This document shows positions 14,448-20,458 of a stretch of 20,458 nt of DNA, in pieces. The translations under genes were made by a program, and so were the position numbers. Position 1 is the stretch's first letter; the number at the start of each line of letters is the position of its first letter. The DNA comes from a bacterium (GTDB lineage: Bacteria; Spirochaetota; JAHITG01), in contig JAQTRT010000017.1 in the NCBI GenBank assembly GCA_028711675.1, positions 1 through 20,458 on the forward strand, in the 5' to 3' direction. The notes under the pieces are model-generated. The model worked only from the letters and a program-made list of their open reading frames with translations. It did no database searches and had not been told where the DNA came from.

Positions 14448-15161
14448 ATGGAAGAAAAATTGAAAAAAGTAATGAAAGAAATCATTTACCGGGCCGTAAA
14501 ACTGGGCAGAAGGAAGAAACGGACCATCTACATTTCAAAAACACCGGGCGGCGAGAAGATCCCGGTCGAGGAACTGAATCCGGCCACGATCGACGGCAGG
14601 AAAAGACTGGAGGAATACCTGGGCAAAGGAAGGCTCTATTCTATCGTATCCAACCTGGGTTCATCCTCGGAGAAGAACAGGATCAACTGGCGCGTGGTCA
14701 ACCTTCCGCTTTTACAGAGGGTCATCTACCTCCTGCTCACCTTTTTCTGCATGCTGATGAAAGGCTGCGAACTGAAGAACAGGTTTTACAGGGCTATGGG
14801 AGTGCAAATCGGCAGGAACGTGGAGATCATGCAGTTCAGCTGGCTTGATCATTTCAGGCCTGAGCTCATCTCCATCAGCGACAACACCCTTCTCGGCGCT
14901 TTCACCAAGCTCACCGTGCATGCGTATGAAGGGGACGGAATGTTCCGCGTGGGATATATCCAGATCGGGAAGAACTGCAAGATAGCTTCCGGAGCCGCTA
15001 TGGGTTTTATCCGCATCGAGGACGATGTGAGGGTCCTGCCCAATACGACCTTATCTCCTTATTTTACTTATTTGAAATCCGGGAGCGTGGTAGGTTTTGA
15101 CCCCCCTGCCAAGAAGACCCCGCTGGAAAGCCGGGAGATGCAGAATCCCGATCTTCACTGA
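14448..15161 (+). CDS. Left-handed beta-helix (hexapeptide-repeat) acyltransferase-like protein
   Basis: The 237-residue protein has a basic N-terminus, one hydrophobic segment (about 87-104, 'LLQRVIYLLLTFFCMLMKG'), and a C-terminal part with imperfect hexapeptide spacing: 'VQIGRNVEIMQFSW', 'LISISDNTLLGAFTKLTVH', 'IQIGKNCKIASGAAMG', 'IRIEDDVRVLPNT'. This pattern, with the 'MGVQIGRNV' entry, resembles acyltransferases of the LbH superfamily that modify sugars or lipids. A catalytic His is plausible at 'TVHAYEG' (about 164). The hydrophobic segment suggests membrane association. The ribosome site is weak (AGGGAA about 10 bases upstream). It is convergent with the PilZ gene. Substrate unknown. 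Confidence 0.75.
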   Translation: MEEKLKKVMKEIIYRAVKLGRRKKRTIYISKTPGGEKIPVEELNPATIDGRKRLEEYLGKGRLYSIVSNLGSSSEKNRINWRVVNLPLLQRVIYLLLTFFCMLMKGCELKNRFYRAMGVQIGRNVEIMQFSWLDHFRPELISISDNTLLGAFTKLTVHAYEGDGMFRVGYIQIGKNCKIASGAAMGFIRIEDDVRVLPNTTLSPYFTYLKSGSVVGFDPPAKKTPLESREMQNPDLH

Positions 15162-15188
15162 CAAGCCGCGGAACACCGCTCAGCCGCA

Positions 15189-15566
15189 TCACAGGTTCTT
15201 CGCGATAAAATCCTCTATCGACTGCCTGTCCTTTTCTTCGGTGAACTGAAGGAACTCGATGCCGACCCGGAATTTATTCTCTTCAGCAGCCTTACACCAT
15301 ACGGAACGCGCTCTGATCTCAATGGGTATCTCGATAGGTTGAATGGAAAGGAATATGATAAGCGAAAGGCCGGGCATAATGGGAGTGTCCGTCTCCATCT
15401 GCATACCGCCGCTGCTGATATCCACGGTCTTGGGAGGACTGATCTCCAGGAACTCCTCCCTTTCCTGCTTGCCGGGGTTGGCCATCCGGCAGACCATCAG
15501 GGCGTTGCAGGGGACGCGTTTATATTTTCGCCGGTCCTGTGAATATTCCTGGTTCTGATCATCCAA
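15189..15566 (-). CDS. PilZ-domain protein 1 (TTG start)
   Basis: A single PilZ domain of 125 residues. The c-di-GMP-binding motifs are complete: RxxxR at Arg13-Arg17 and DxSxxG at Asp50-Ser52-Gly55. The start is TTG at 15566: a perfect AGGAGG (15573-15578) sits six bases upstream, and no in-frame ATG exists before the domain. PilZ proteins bind cyclic di-GMP and act as adaptors in motility, adhesion or polysaccharide control; this one has no effector domain. A paralogue lies 110 bases upstream on the same strand, so the pair arose by duplication and may be co-transcribed. Confidence 0.88.
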   Translation of the reverse strand: MDDQNQEYSQDRRKYKRVPCNALMVCRMANPGKQEREEFLEISPPKTVDISSGGMQMETDTPIMPGLSLIIFLSIQPIEIPIEIRARSVWCKAAEENKFRVGIEFLQFTEEKDRQSIEDFIAKNL

Positions 15567-15676
15567 AAGAATCCTCCTGAACCTCTCTTTATGAATTCTG
15601 CTTCTGTATCTCTTTGTTCCTCAGCTCCACACGGCGGATCTTTTGGGCACAACAAGCCTCTTTAACAGGCAGGTCC

Positions 15677-16033
15677 TCAGTCGTTCTTATCCACGAAATC
15701 CTGGATGATCTTCCGTTTCCTTTTATCCGTGAATTCGACGAATTCCACACCGATCTTGAAAGCTTCCTTTTTCGGGTCTTTCCTGTTCCACGCCACTTTC
15801 CCCTTTATTTCAAGGGGTTTTTCCTTTGTGTCGATGGAAAGGAATATGCTCAGCATCAGGCCTATGGGCAGGTCCTGGTCTGTACTCATCTGAAGGCCTC
15901 CCATGCTGATATCCATGCTCATGGGTGTACTGATCTCATGGAATCCTACATCCGGATTATTATCAAGTTCCGGGATCTGGCACATGAGGACCGCGTCAAT
16001 GGAAACGCGTTTATATTTCCTGCGATCATCCAT
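15677..16033 (-). CDS. PilZ-domain protein 2
   Basis: A 118-residue single-domain PilZ protein. RxxxR is at Arg5-Arg9 almost at the N-terminus and DxSxxG at Asp41-Ser43-Gly46; both are intact, so c-di-GMP binding is expected. It shares with its downstream neighbour the 'DRRKYKRV', 'DIS.GG.QM', 'IFLSI' and 'GVEF..FT..' runs. The ATG at 16033 has AAAGGCGG upstream. No diguanylate cyclase or phosphodiesterase is in the window. The adjacent glycoside hydrolase and acyltransferase hint at surface polysaccharide, but that link is only by position. Confidence 0.88.
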   Translation of the reverse strand: MDDRRKYKRVSIDAVLMCQIPELDNNPDVGFHEISTPMSMDISMGGLQMSTDQDLPIGLMLSIFLSIDTKEKPLEIKGKVAWNRKDPKKEAFKIGVEFVEFTDKRKRKIIQDFVDKND

Positions 16034-16106
16034 TTTTGTTAACCGCCTTTAACCGGTAATTCTCAGGGAATAATTTACATAATAAAAAACTATTTTCAAT
16101 CGATTT

Positions 16107-17168
16107 TTATTTTTTTCCGCGGGAACCGATCTTTTTATACATCAGGAAGGCCGGTTTCCCGGAAAAGTCATTGGAAACAAGACCGAAATAATCCACGCCG
16201 TTGTTCCAGTGACCGGGCACATCCCGGAAAAAAGCCCAGAAGATCCGCTTCACGCCCTTCCATTGAAGACAGTTCGTGTAAACCTCATTGACCCATTCCG
16301 CCTGCTGCTCTTCGGTAGGGCTCATTCCGTTCCACCACCCGTTGGTTTTGTCAGGCGTCTTCACTCCCGGGCACCCGATCTCCGTGAACCAGATCTCCTT
16401 CTCCTGGTCTTTATACTCTTTCATGGACCTGTACACTCCCGCGTAAATACCTTGCAGGATCTGGAGACGGTTGGGAAGGAGCGGATCGACGAAAGGATGG
16501 ATGTTCACTACATCAAAATACTCACTGCCGATGTTCTTATAGACGCGTCTCAGGGAAAGCACGATAGTGGACGAGAGCCCGCCCAGCACGATCTTGCATT
16601 CCGGGTCGACCCTTCTCAGGTTCGAAGATACGGACTTCAGGAGCCTGGAATAAGCTTTCATGTTGTCCTGGGGTTCCCAGTACGTTTTTTCATCCGGTTC
16701 ATTCCATATTTCCCAGTATTTCACTTTTCCCTTGAAATGTTCCGCTGTGCGGAGAGCGTACCGGATATACGATTCCTGCTCAGGAGCGGTATTCCATGCA
16801 ACGGCCCTCCAGGATGGATTGTATTCCAGAAGTCCCAGGATCCGGATATCTTTTTCGGAAAGGATCCGGACGATCTCGTCATAACGGTCAAAAACAAATT
16901 GATTGGACCGGGGTTCGATGTCAGCCCAGAGAAAATCCATCCTCACCCAGCCGATCCCCGCTTCTTTCATTAGATCTGCTGCCTTGATGACCTTCTCCTT
17001 CGTATAATGATGATGATTCCAGTCATGGTCCCAGGCAAAGAATTCAAGCACGCCGAACGGATTGTTTGTCCCTGAGGAAGCGGCTGGTCCGGCCCGAAGT
17101 CCGGAAGAAAATAGAATGAGCCCTGTGATAAGAAGAAGAGAAGAAACTGTCTTTGCATGTTCTTTCAT
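16107..17168 (-). CDS. Exported clan GH-A glycoside hydrolase (GH39/GH5-like)
   Basis: The 353-residue protein begins with a signal peptide (about 1-26, ending near Arg-Ala-Gly) and forms one (beta/alpha)8 domain. Clan-A residues are visible: the acid/base Glu157 in 'YWEIWNEPDE' at the end of strand 4 and the nucleophile Glu263 in 'IWFTEIGCPG' at strand 7. Other typical parts are 'GIGWVRMDFLWADIEP' (about 71-86), 'FDVVNIHPF' (about 218-226) and the late 'IFWAFFRD'. It should cleave beta-glycosidic bonds in the periplasm or outside the cell; the substrate cannot be told. GGAGCGG lies just before the ATG. Divergent from the methyltransferase gene. Confidence 0.88.
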   Translation of the reverse strand: MKEHAKTVSSLLLITGLILFSSGLRAGPAASSGTNNPFGVLEFFAWDHDWNHHHYTKEKVIKAADLMKEAGIGWVRMDFLWADIEPRSNQFVFDRYDEIVRILSEKDIRILGLLEYNPSWRAVAWNTAPEQESYIRYALRTAEHFKGKVKYWEIWNEPDEKTYWEPQDNMKAYSRLLKSVSSNLRRVDPECKIVLGGLSSTIVLSLRRVYKNIGSEYFDVVNIHPFVDPLLPNRLQILQGIYAGVYRSMKEYKDQEKEIWFTEIGCPGVKTPDKTNGWWNGMSPTEEQQAEWVNEVYTNCLQWKGVKRIFWAFFRDVPGHWNNGVDYFGLVSNDFSGKPAFLMYKKIGSRGKK

Positions 17169-17324
17169 GTTCCGCTCCCTGCCCGGACCATCTCCTGCCG
17201 GGCTTTGTTATAATAGTGAAAAAAATCAAATAGTCAAATCCTTTTCAAGCGGGAAAAAGCACTTTACTTTATATTTTTAATGGGTATCAATCTAAGGAGG
17301 ATGGAAATCCATCCCGAGGATGAC

Positions 17325-18149
17325 ATGGTGAAGGAACATAAAAAAAAATTAAGCCTGAAAAAGATCACGCAGGCCAACCGGAGCGCCTGGAACGAGGTCC
17401 ATCCCGTCCATCAGAAGAAATGGCAGAAGGATTTCAGGAAACTGTTCAGGGATGCGAAGTACACGACCCTGGATGACATCGAATCAGCCCGGCTGAAAAA
17501 AATAGGCCTGAAGGGGAAAAAGGTCGGGCAGCTTTGCTGCAACAACGGACGGGAACTGATCTCCCTCATGAAACTGGGAGCCAGAGAAGGCGTGGGTTTT
17601 GATATCTCCGACGAAGTCATCAGGGAAGCGCGGGAACTGGCTTTTATCTCCGGCAGGAACTGTAAATTCATACGGACCGATGTCTATGACATAGGGAAGG
17701 AACATTACGGCCAATTCGACCTGGTGTATCTCACATCAGGCGCGCTCACATGGCTTCCTGACTTAAAGAAATTCTTTCTCCTTATCGCGAAGATGCTGAA
17801 GAAGAACGGGTCCCTGATGATCTATGAGCTGCATCCTTTCGTGAACATGCTTGCCTGTGAATACGAGGAAGGATTCCAGGACCCCCTGAAGATCGCTTAT
17901 TCTTATTTTAAAAAAGAGGCCTGGATCGATAACCGGGGCATTGATTATATCGGTAAGTCGGTCTATCAGTCGAGGACCAATATCAGTTTCAGCCAGACCA
18001 TCTCCAGCATCATGAACAGCATCATCCAAAGCGGCATCCGGATAACCGAGTTCAACGAGTATCCTCACGATATCTCCGGGCTTTTCACGAAAACCGTTAC
18101 AGACATGCAGGTCCCGCTCTCCTATATCCTCGTGGGACAGAAAAAATAA
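17325..18149 (+). CDS. Class I SAM-dependent methyltransferase
   Basis: The start is uncertain. ATG 17280 has no ribosome site; ATG 17301 directly abuts AAGGAGG; ATG 17325 has GAGG at usable spacing and gives an N-terminus like relatives (KKITQANRSAWNEV), so I use 17325 (274 residues). Motif I reads 'KKVGQLCCNNGRELISL', with Asn-Asn-Gly for the usual glycines; the acidic residue after strand 2 is in 'GVGFDISDEVI'; motif IV-like 'FDLVYLTSGALTWLPDL' follows. Cytoplasmic; substrate unknown (small molecule likely). The stop is 3 bases from the end of the convergent gene at 18153. Confidence 0.87.
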   Translation: MVKEHKKKLSLKKITQANRSAWNEVHPVHQKKWQKDFRKLFRDAKYTTLDDIESARLKKIGLKGKKVGQLCCNNGRELISLMKLGAREGVGFDISDEVIREARELAFISGRNCKFIRTDVYDIGKEHYGQFDLVYLTSGALTWLPDLKKFFLLIAKMLKKNGSLMIYELHPFVNMLACEYEEGFQDPLKIAYSYFKKEAWIDNRGIDYIGKSVYQSRTNISFSQTISSIMNSIIQSGIRITEFNEYPHDISGLFTKTVTDMQVPLSYILVGQKK

Positions 18150-18152
18150 ATC

Positions 18153-18926
18153 TTAAATGAGATGATGGAACCTGAAGTCATTGATGAGCTCTTCCAGTTT
18201 CTGATCGGTCTTGGTGATATATTCTTTCTGGAGCATCTGCTCCAGGCCGTTCTTGCGGTCTGCCGGGACAGGGATGTCTCCCCTGGCATCCGCTTCCCTC
18301 TCCAGATGATGAAGGAAACGCTTGATCTTCTTCAGAAGATGGACCCCTTGTTTTAAAAAGATCATATTAGCTTTTTCAACATCATACTTCGACAGGTTCA
18401 GCAGATAGGTCTCGACCTCATACGGCAGTCTTTTCTTCGTGGAAAAGATGAAAGGATGAAAATCATCGGTCAGCTGGTTGTAGTTCTTGACGGCCTTCAG
18501 GTCGTTCTTGTCAACGATACGGCTCACGGTAAGCCAGAACTCGTTATAAAAGTCCTTCACAGCGCCGCAAAAATGCTGGGCTTCATCCGAGATCTCCGTA
18601 TCCGTAAAAAGAGGAGTGTATTTGCGCCACCGCTTCTCCATTTCTTCGATATAATGCTCCACTTTCTTGGTGAACGGTTTCTCTGTTTTAATACGGTTCC
18701 TCTCTTCGGCTTCCTTCAGCTTCGCTTTCAGGTCCTCGAAAAAAGCCACTTCCGCGTACACGAAAGCCTGGAGGCCCACCCCGCTCTTCAGGGCCTCGAT
18801 ATACCGGGATTCAAAAGCTTGTTTATTAAAAAAACCCTTGCCGTATTTTTCAGCGAATTTTTCGTACTGTTCCCGTAATTTATTGATGATCAGCTTGATC
18901 TCTTCGTATGACAGCTTTTCTTTCAT
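18153..18926 (-). CDS. Unrecognised helical, coiled-coil-rich protein
   Basis: The 257-residue protein has no signal peptide or membrane segment. It is strongly helical and charged, with coiled-coil-like heptads around residues 60-110 and 195-250. Conserved-looking stretches include 'LREQYEKFAEKYGKGFFNKQAFESRY' near the N-terminus. I recall loosely similar openings in spirochaete hypothetical proteins but cannot name a family. Only two Trp (in 'RWRK' and 'EFWL') and one Cys. The ATG at 18926 lies in an AT-rich leader with AAGAAAAGC-type sequence and no clear ribosome site. Its 3' end nearly touches the methyltransferase stop, so the two converge without room for a separate terminator. Confidence 0.7.
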   Translation of the reverse strand: MKEKLSYEEIKLIINKLREQYEKFAEKYGKGFFNKQAFESRYIEALKSGVGLQAFVYAEVAFFEDLKAKLKEAEERNRIKTEKPFTKKVEHYIEEMEKRWRKYTPLFTDTEISDEAQHFCGAVKDFYNEFWLTVSRIVDKNDLKAVKNYNQLTDDFHPFIFSTKKRLPYEVETYLLNLSKYDVEKANMIFLKQGVHLLKKIKRFLHHLEREADARGDIPVPADRKNGLEQMLQKEYITKTDQKLEELINDFRFHHLI

Positions 18927-19272
18927 GATTTGAGAAGATTATAACATGAAAAAAATGTTTTGTCAAGATTTTTCAATCATTTAATACCACGATCGGCTCA
19001 GCGGAAAGGATCGGGCAGATTTGGTTTTAAGGCAGCCGGATAAAAAATTATTAAAAAAAAGTTGAAAACAAAAGAAAATCAGTTATATTATATTGTAGAG
19101 AGAGAGTTCTTAGCGTTTTTATATAAAAAACCATAAATTTTATATAAAAACCAGCAAATTACTATGGGACTGAAACGTCTCTGTTCGTTTGGATACTATA
19201 GATAATTTTACGGAGCAGACACATATATTTTTATTTGCAGGGAATTTCGAAATACTGTAATGGAGAAATTCA
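18927..19272. other. AT-rich regulatory region with long leader before the His-Gly-Ser precursor
   Basis: 346 bases without a gene. It holds the promoter at 19062-19089. The predicted leader (about 19096-19272, ~177 bases) contains two direct copies of a TTTTATATAAAAACCA-like sequence (about 19116-19132 and 19138-19153) and a more mixed stretch (about 19160-19240) that may fold (AAACG...CGTTT at about 19173-19190). No known riboswitch class is recognised. Confidence 0.5.
19062..19089 (+). promoter_or_regulatory. Promoter of the Ser-His-Gly precursor gene
   Basis: TTGAAA (19062-19067) and TATATT (19084-19089) are 16 bases apart, inside AAAAAAGTTGAAAA...TATATTATATT, a pattern repeated before hxsD. 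Confidence 0.55.
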
Positions 19273-19683
19273 ATGACAAAATTTCCAAAGCTTAAGAAAG
19301 ATATTAAAACCTTTCTTTTCAGCGAAGAAGCGAAGATCACAAAAAAGAAAGCCCTTAAGATGGGTATGGGATTGATCATGGCTTCGGGAATTTTAACTTC
19401 AGGCCTGAGCTCGGCAGCGCACGCCAATTATTTCTCAAACACAGGACCCTCCATTCCGGTCGATCCTCCGCCGCTCGGACAACCGCCCGTCGGGCAGCAT
19501 CCGGCAAATCCAAACCATGTCTCGCACTCCAGTCACGGATCGCACGGTTCCCACGGGTCTCACGGATCGCACGGTTCCCATGGATCTCACGGATCGCATG
19601 GTTCCCACGGCTCGCACGGTTCCCACGGTTCCCACGGTTCCCATGGCTCGCACGGCTCGCACGGCTCCCATGGACAGTGGTAA
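19273..19683 (+). CDS. His-Xaa-Ser (HxsA-like) repeat precursor with 16 Ser-His-Gly triplets
   Basis: The 136-residue product has four parts. Residues 1-29 are a charged amphipathic segment (FLFSEEAKITKKKALK) like a RiPP leader. Residues 30-51 are hydrophobic and end Ala-His-Ala, a credible signal-peptidase site. A Pro-rich linker (57-80) follows. Residues 87-134 are 16 perfect Ser-His-Gly units, then Gln-Trp. The core therefore reads His-Gly-Ser repeated. In the His-Xaa-Ser system the repeat protein HxsA is presumed to be modified by radical SAM proteins HxsB/HxsC with HxsD. The hxsD gene follows directly. GGAG (19262-19265) lies 7 bases before the ATG. All other frames of this stretch are also open because the repeat lacks stops; codon choice and neighbours select this one. 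Confidence 0.85.
   Translation: MTKFPKLKKDIKTFLFSEEAKITKKKALKMGMGLIMASGILTSGLSSAAHANYFSNTGPSIPVDPPPLGQPPVGQHPANPNHVSHSSHGSHGSHGSHGSHGSHGSHGSHGSHGSHGSHGSHGSHGSHGSHGSHGQW
19531..19674 (+). repeat. 9-base coding tandem repeat (16 units) with 27-base higher-order period
   Basis: Sixteen units of TCN-CAY-GGN (the first with AGT). Units 2-4 (19540-19566) and 5-7 (19567-19593) are 27-base copies differing at only 2 bases, so the array grew by duplication of three-unit blocks. Synonymous drift is seen in Ser and Gly codons; the amino acids are invariant. Confidence 0.9.
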
Positions 19684-19725
19684 GACAACACGGGGACAAG
19701 CACTTCTTCTTCCTCTAAAAAAAAG

Positions 19726-19753
19726 TTGAAAAGAGAATTGATCATATTATATT
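19726..19753 (+). promoter_or_regulatory. Separate promoter of hxsD, near-leaderless
   Basis: TTGAAA (19726-19731) and TATATT (19748-19753) are 16 bases apart in the same AAAAAAGTTGAAAA context as the precursor promoter. Transcription would start near 19760, about 6 bases before the ATG at 19766, which has no ribosome site. Confidence 0.5.
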
Positions 19754-19765
19754 AGCCGCAGATAT

Positions 19766-20188
19766 ATGAACAAGATTTTATTTTCATTAAATTCCAAGAT
19801 CACTTCCCTGGAAGCCCTTTATTCCGCGTGTTACGTTTTTATTGACAAGTTCTATATCTATCTGGATAAGAAGGGTGAGAATTTCATTGTGTCGCTCCAG
19901 CCGAAAACACAGGTCAAGGCCGATCCCCGTAAAGTCGAAGGGGAATTCAGGAACGAACTGTTGAACAGTCTCCTGCGAGAGAAGATCACCGGGAACAACT
20001 CCAAGATCAGGGAATATATCATCGGCCAGGCCCTTTATTCCTCCGTGCCTTCCGAGATCGATGAATTCCTGAGCAAGACAGGAGAAGATTACCAGGAAGA
20101 CCCTCTCGGTATCGCCATTCCCTGGGAAGAAAAAGCAAAGAAAAGGGCCAAGGCCGGAAAGGCCCGTAAAAAAGCCGGGGCCAAATGA
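19766..20188 (+). CDS. hxsD: His-Xaa-Ser system protein HxsD
   Basis: The 140-residue protein matches HxsD. The opening 'KITSLEALYSACYVFIDKFYIYLDKKGENFIVSLQPK' (about 10-47) is followed by 'GEFRNELLNSLLREKITGNNSKIREYIIGQAL' (about 58-89), the family's F-x-N-E-L-L and I-R-x-x-I-x-x-Q-A pattern. A tail containing 'EDPLGIAIPWEEKAKK' ends in a Lys/Ala-rich stretch. HxsD is an accessory protein of the His-Xaa-Ser radical SAM modification system; its exact role is unsettled, and a precursor-binding role is an inference from its company. It starts 82 bases after the precursor stop and overlaps the next gene by 4 bases (ATGA), so those two are translationally coupled. Confidence 0.85.
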   Translation: MNKILFSLNSKITSLEALYSACYVFIDKFYIYLDKKGENFIVSLQPKTQVKADPRKVEGEFRNELLNSLLREKITGNNSKIREYIIGQALYSSVPSEIDEFLSKTGEDYQEDPLGIAIPWEEKAKKRAKAGKARKKAGAK

Positions 20189-20382
20189 TCATCAAGCTGA
20201 ATAAAGAGATATATCCCGTGAAAGCCGTCCGGAAGGCCGTCCATTTTTACAGAAAGATAGCGGCTTTTAAATTAAAGGAAGAAGGCGGTTATCTTCTGGT
20301 CTCCGGGAAACCGGAAAAAGAGGACGAAGAACTGGTCAGGGACGAATTCCTGAATTTCGTTCTCGGAATTATAAGGCAGTAA
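20185..20382 (+). CDS. Short HxsD-like protein
   Basis: The 65-residue product ('NKEIYPVKAVRKAVHFYRKIAAFKL...YLLVSG...VRDEFLNFVLGIIRQ') keeps the core order of HxsD (initial strand and helix, second strand, then E-F-x-N-x-x-L) but lacks the C-terminal half. It looks like a stand-alone, trimmed paralogue. It overlaps hxsD by 4 bases and ends 2 bases before the next ATG, so it belongs to the same operon. A role as small precursor-recognition or scaffold subunit is possible but unproven. Confidence 0.72.
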   Translation: MIIKLNKEIYPVKAVRKAVHFYRKIAAFKLKEEGGYLLVSGKPEKEDEELVRDEFLNFVLGIIRQ

Positions 20383-20384
20383 AG

Positions 20385-20458
20385 ATGCAGACCATCAAAC
20401 TTCCTAAAATAGAGATCAATCCAAAGAAAACAGGTTTTTGCAGGTTCAAAAAGCTTTC
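20385..20458 (+). CDS. Start of a downstream gene, expected HxsB/HxsC-type radical SAM maturase (partial)
   Basis: ATG at 20385, with AAGG nine bases upstream, opens MQTIKLPKIEINPKKTGFCR followed by FKKLS and runs off the window. The '[FY]-x-R-F-[KR]-K-L' stretch resembles the N-terminal region of HxsB-like proteins, and a maturase is expected in this position of the operon. The radical SAM CxxxCxxC motif would lie beyond the edge, so the assignment rests mostly on context. Confidence 0.5.
   Translation, partial: MQTIKLPKIEINPKKTGFCRFKKL

Noticed and set aside
14213..14848. 211-codon plus-strand frame overlapping the acyltransferase start
   Set aside because: It overlaps an exported-protein signal sequence and the acyltransferase gene in another frame; its product is compositionally odd.
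16209..16973. 254-codon plus-strand open frame
   Set aside because: It lies entirely antisense to the glycoside hydrolase, whose catalytic motifs are intact; the product has no recognisable domain.
19096..19272. Cyclic-di-GMP or other known riboswitch in the precursor leader
   Set aside because: Conserved core bases of classes I could recall are not present; only weak pairing is visible.
19531..19674. Possible CRISPR array
   Set aside because: The units are contiguous 9-base coding triplets with no spacers.
19376..19729. Long open frames on both strands over the Ser-His-Gly array
   Set aside because: A 9-base repeat without stops leaves all six frames open; only the frame with ribosome site, leader and invariant residues is convincing.

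Overview
The window (20,458 bases) is a gene-dense bacterial chromosome segment with moderate-GC genes and AT-rich gaps. No rRNA, tRNA, CRISPR array, integrase or intact transposase was seen. Outer-membrane-type debris, exported proteins, PilZ proteins, a SthK-like cyclic-nucleotide-gated channel and a hopanoid-methylase-family radical SAM enzyme suggest a Gram-negative, probably uncultured lineage. A spirochaete-like or candidate-phylum bacterium is possible, but the sequence alone does not fix the phylum.

Left part (1-6400), accessory in character. A DUF4386 membrane protein (cut by the edge) sits in one operon with a zinc-less MDR oxidoreductase. A small predicted lipoprotein follows. Next is a HEPN/nucleotidyltransferase (MNT) pair in which the HEPN gene carries an in-frame TAA at codon 19; the intact MNT gene, which has an N-terminal winged helix, sits behind a near-consensus promoter overlapped by a perfect palindrome. 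A four-gene minus-strand operon runs HicB-like protein, GNAT acetyltransferase, SdpI-family membrane protein, small membrane protein. Two classes of short repeat resembling REP/RAYT debris occur here, one next to a C-terminal remnant that looks like an outer-membrane beta-barrel.

Centre (6400-14350). It holds a six-TM cyclic-nucleotide-gated channel, a B12-binding radical SAM protein with a DUF4070-type tail, and pyruvate kinase. It then holds a direct duplication of about 0.9 kb, with copies at about 11181-12098 and 13424-14345. Each copy has a 63-base multi-hairpin element with compensatory changes between copies, a strong terminator, and a gene for an exported galactose-binding-like protein. 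A nine-repeat exported WG-repeat protein lies between the copies.

Right part (14350-20458). It contains a left-handed beta-helix acyltransferase-like protein, two PilZ paralogues, an exported clan-A glycoside hydrolase, a class I methyltransferase and an unrecognised helical protein. At the edge begins a His-Xaa-Ser type RiPP-like locus: a precursor with a leader/export segment and 16 Ser-His-Gly triplets, an HxsD protein, a 65-residue HxsD-like protein overlapping it by 4 bases, and the first 25 codons of a gene expected to encode the radical SAM maturase. Precursor and hxsD have matching promoters with very different leader lengths. This locus is the best candidate for an interesting system in the window.
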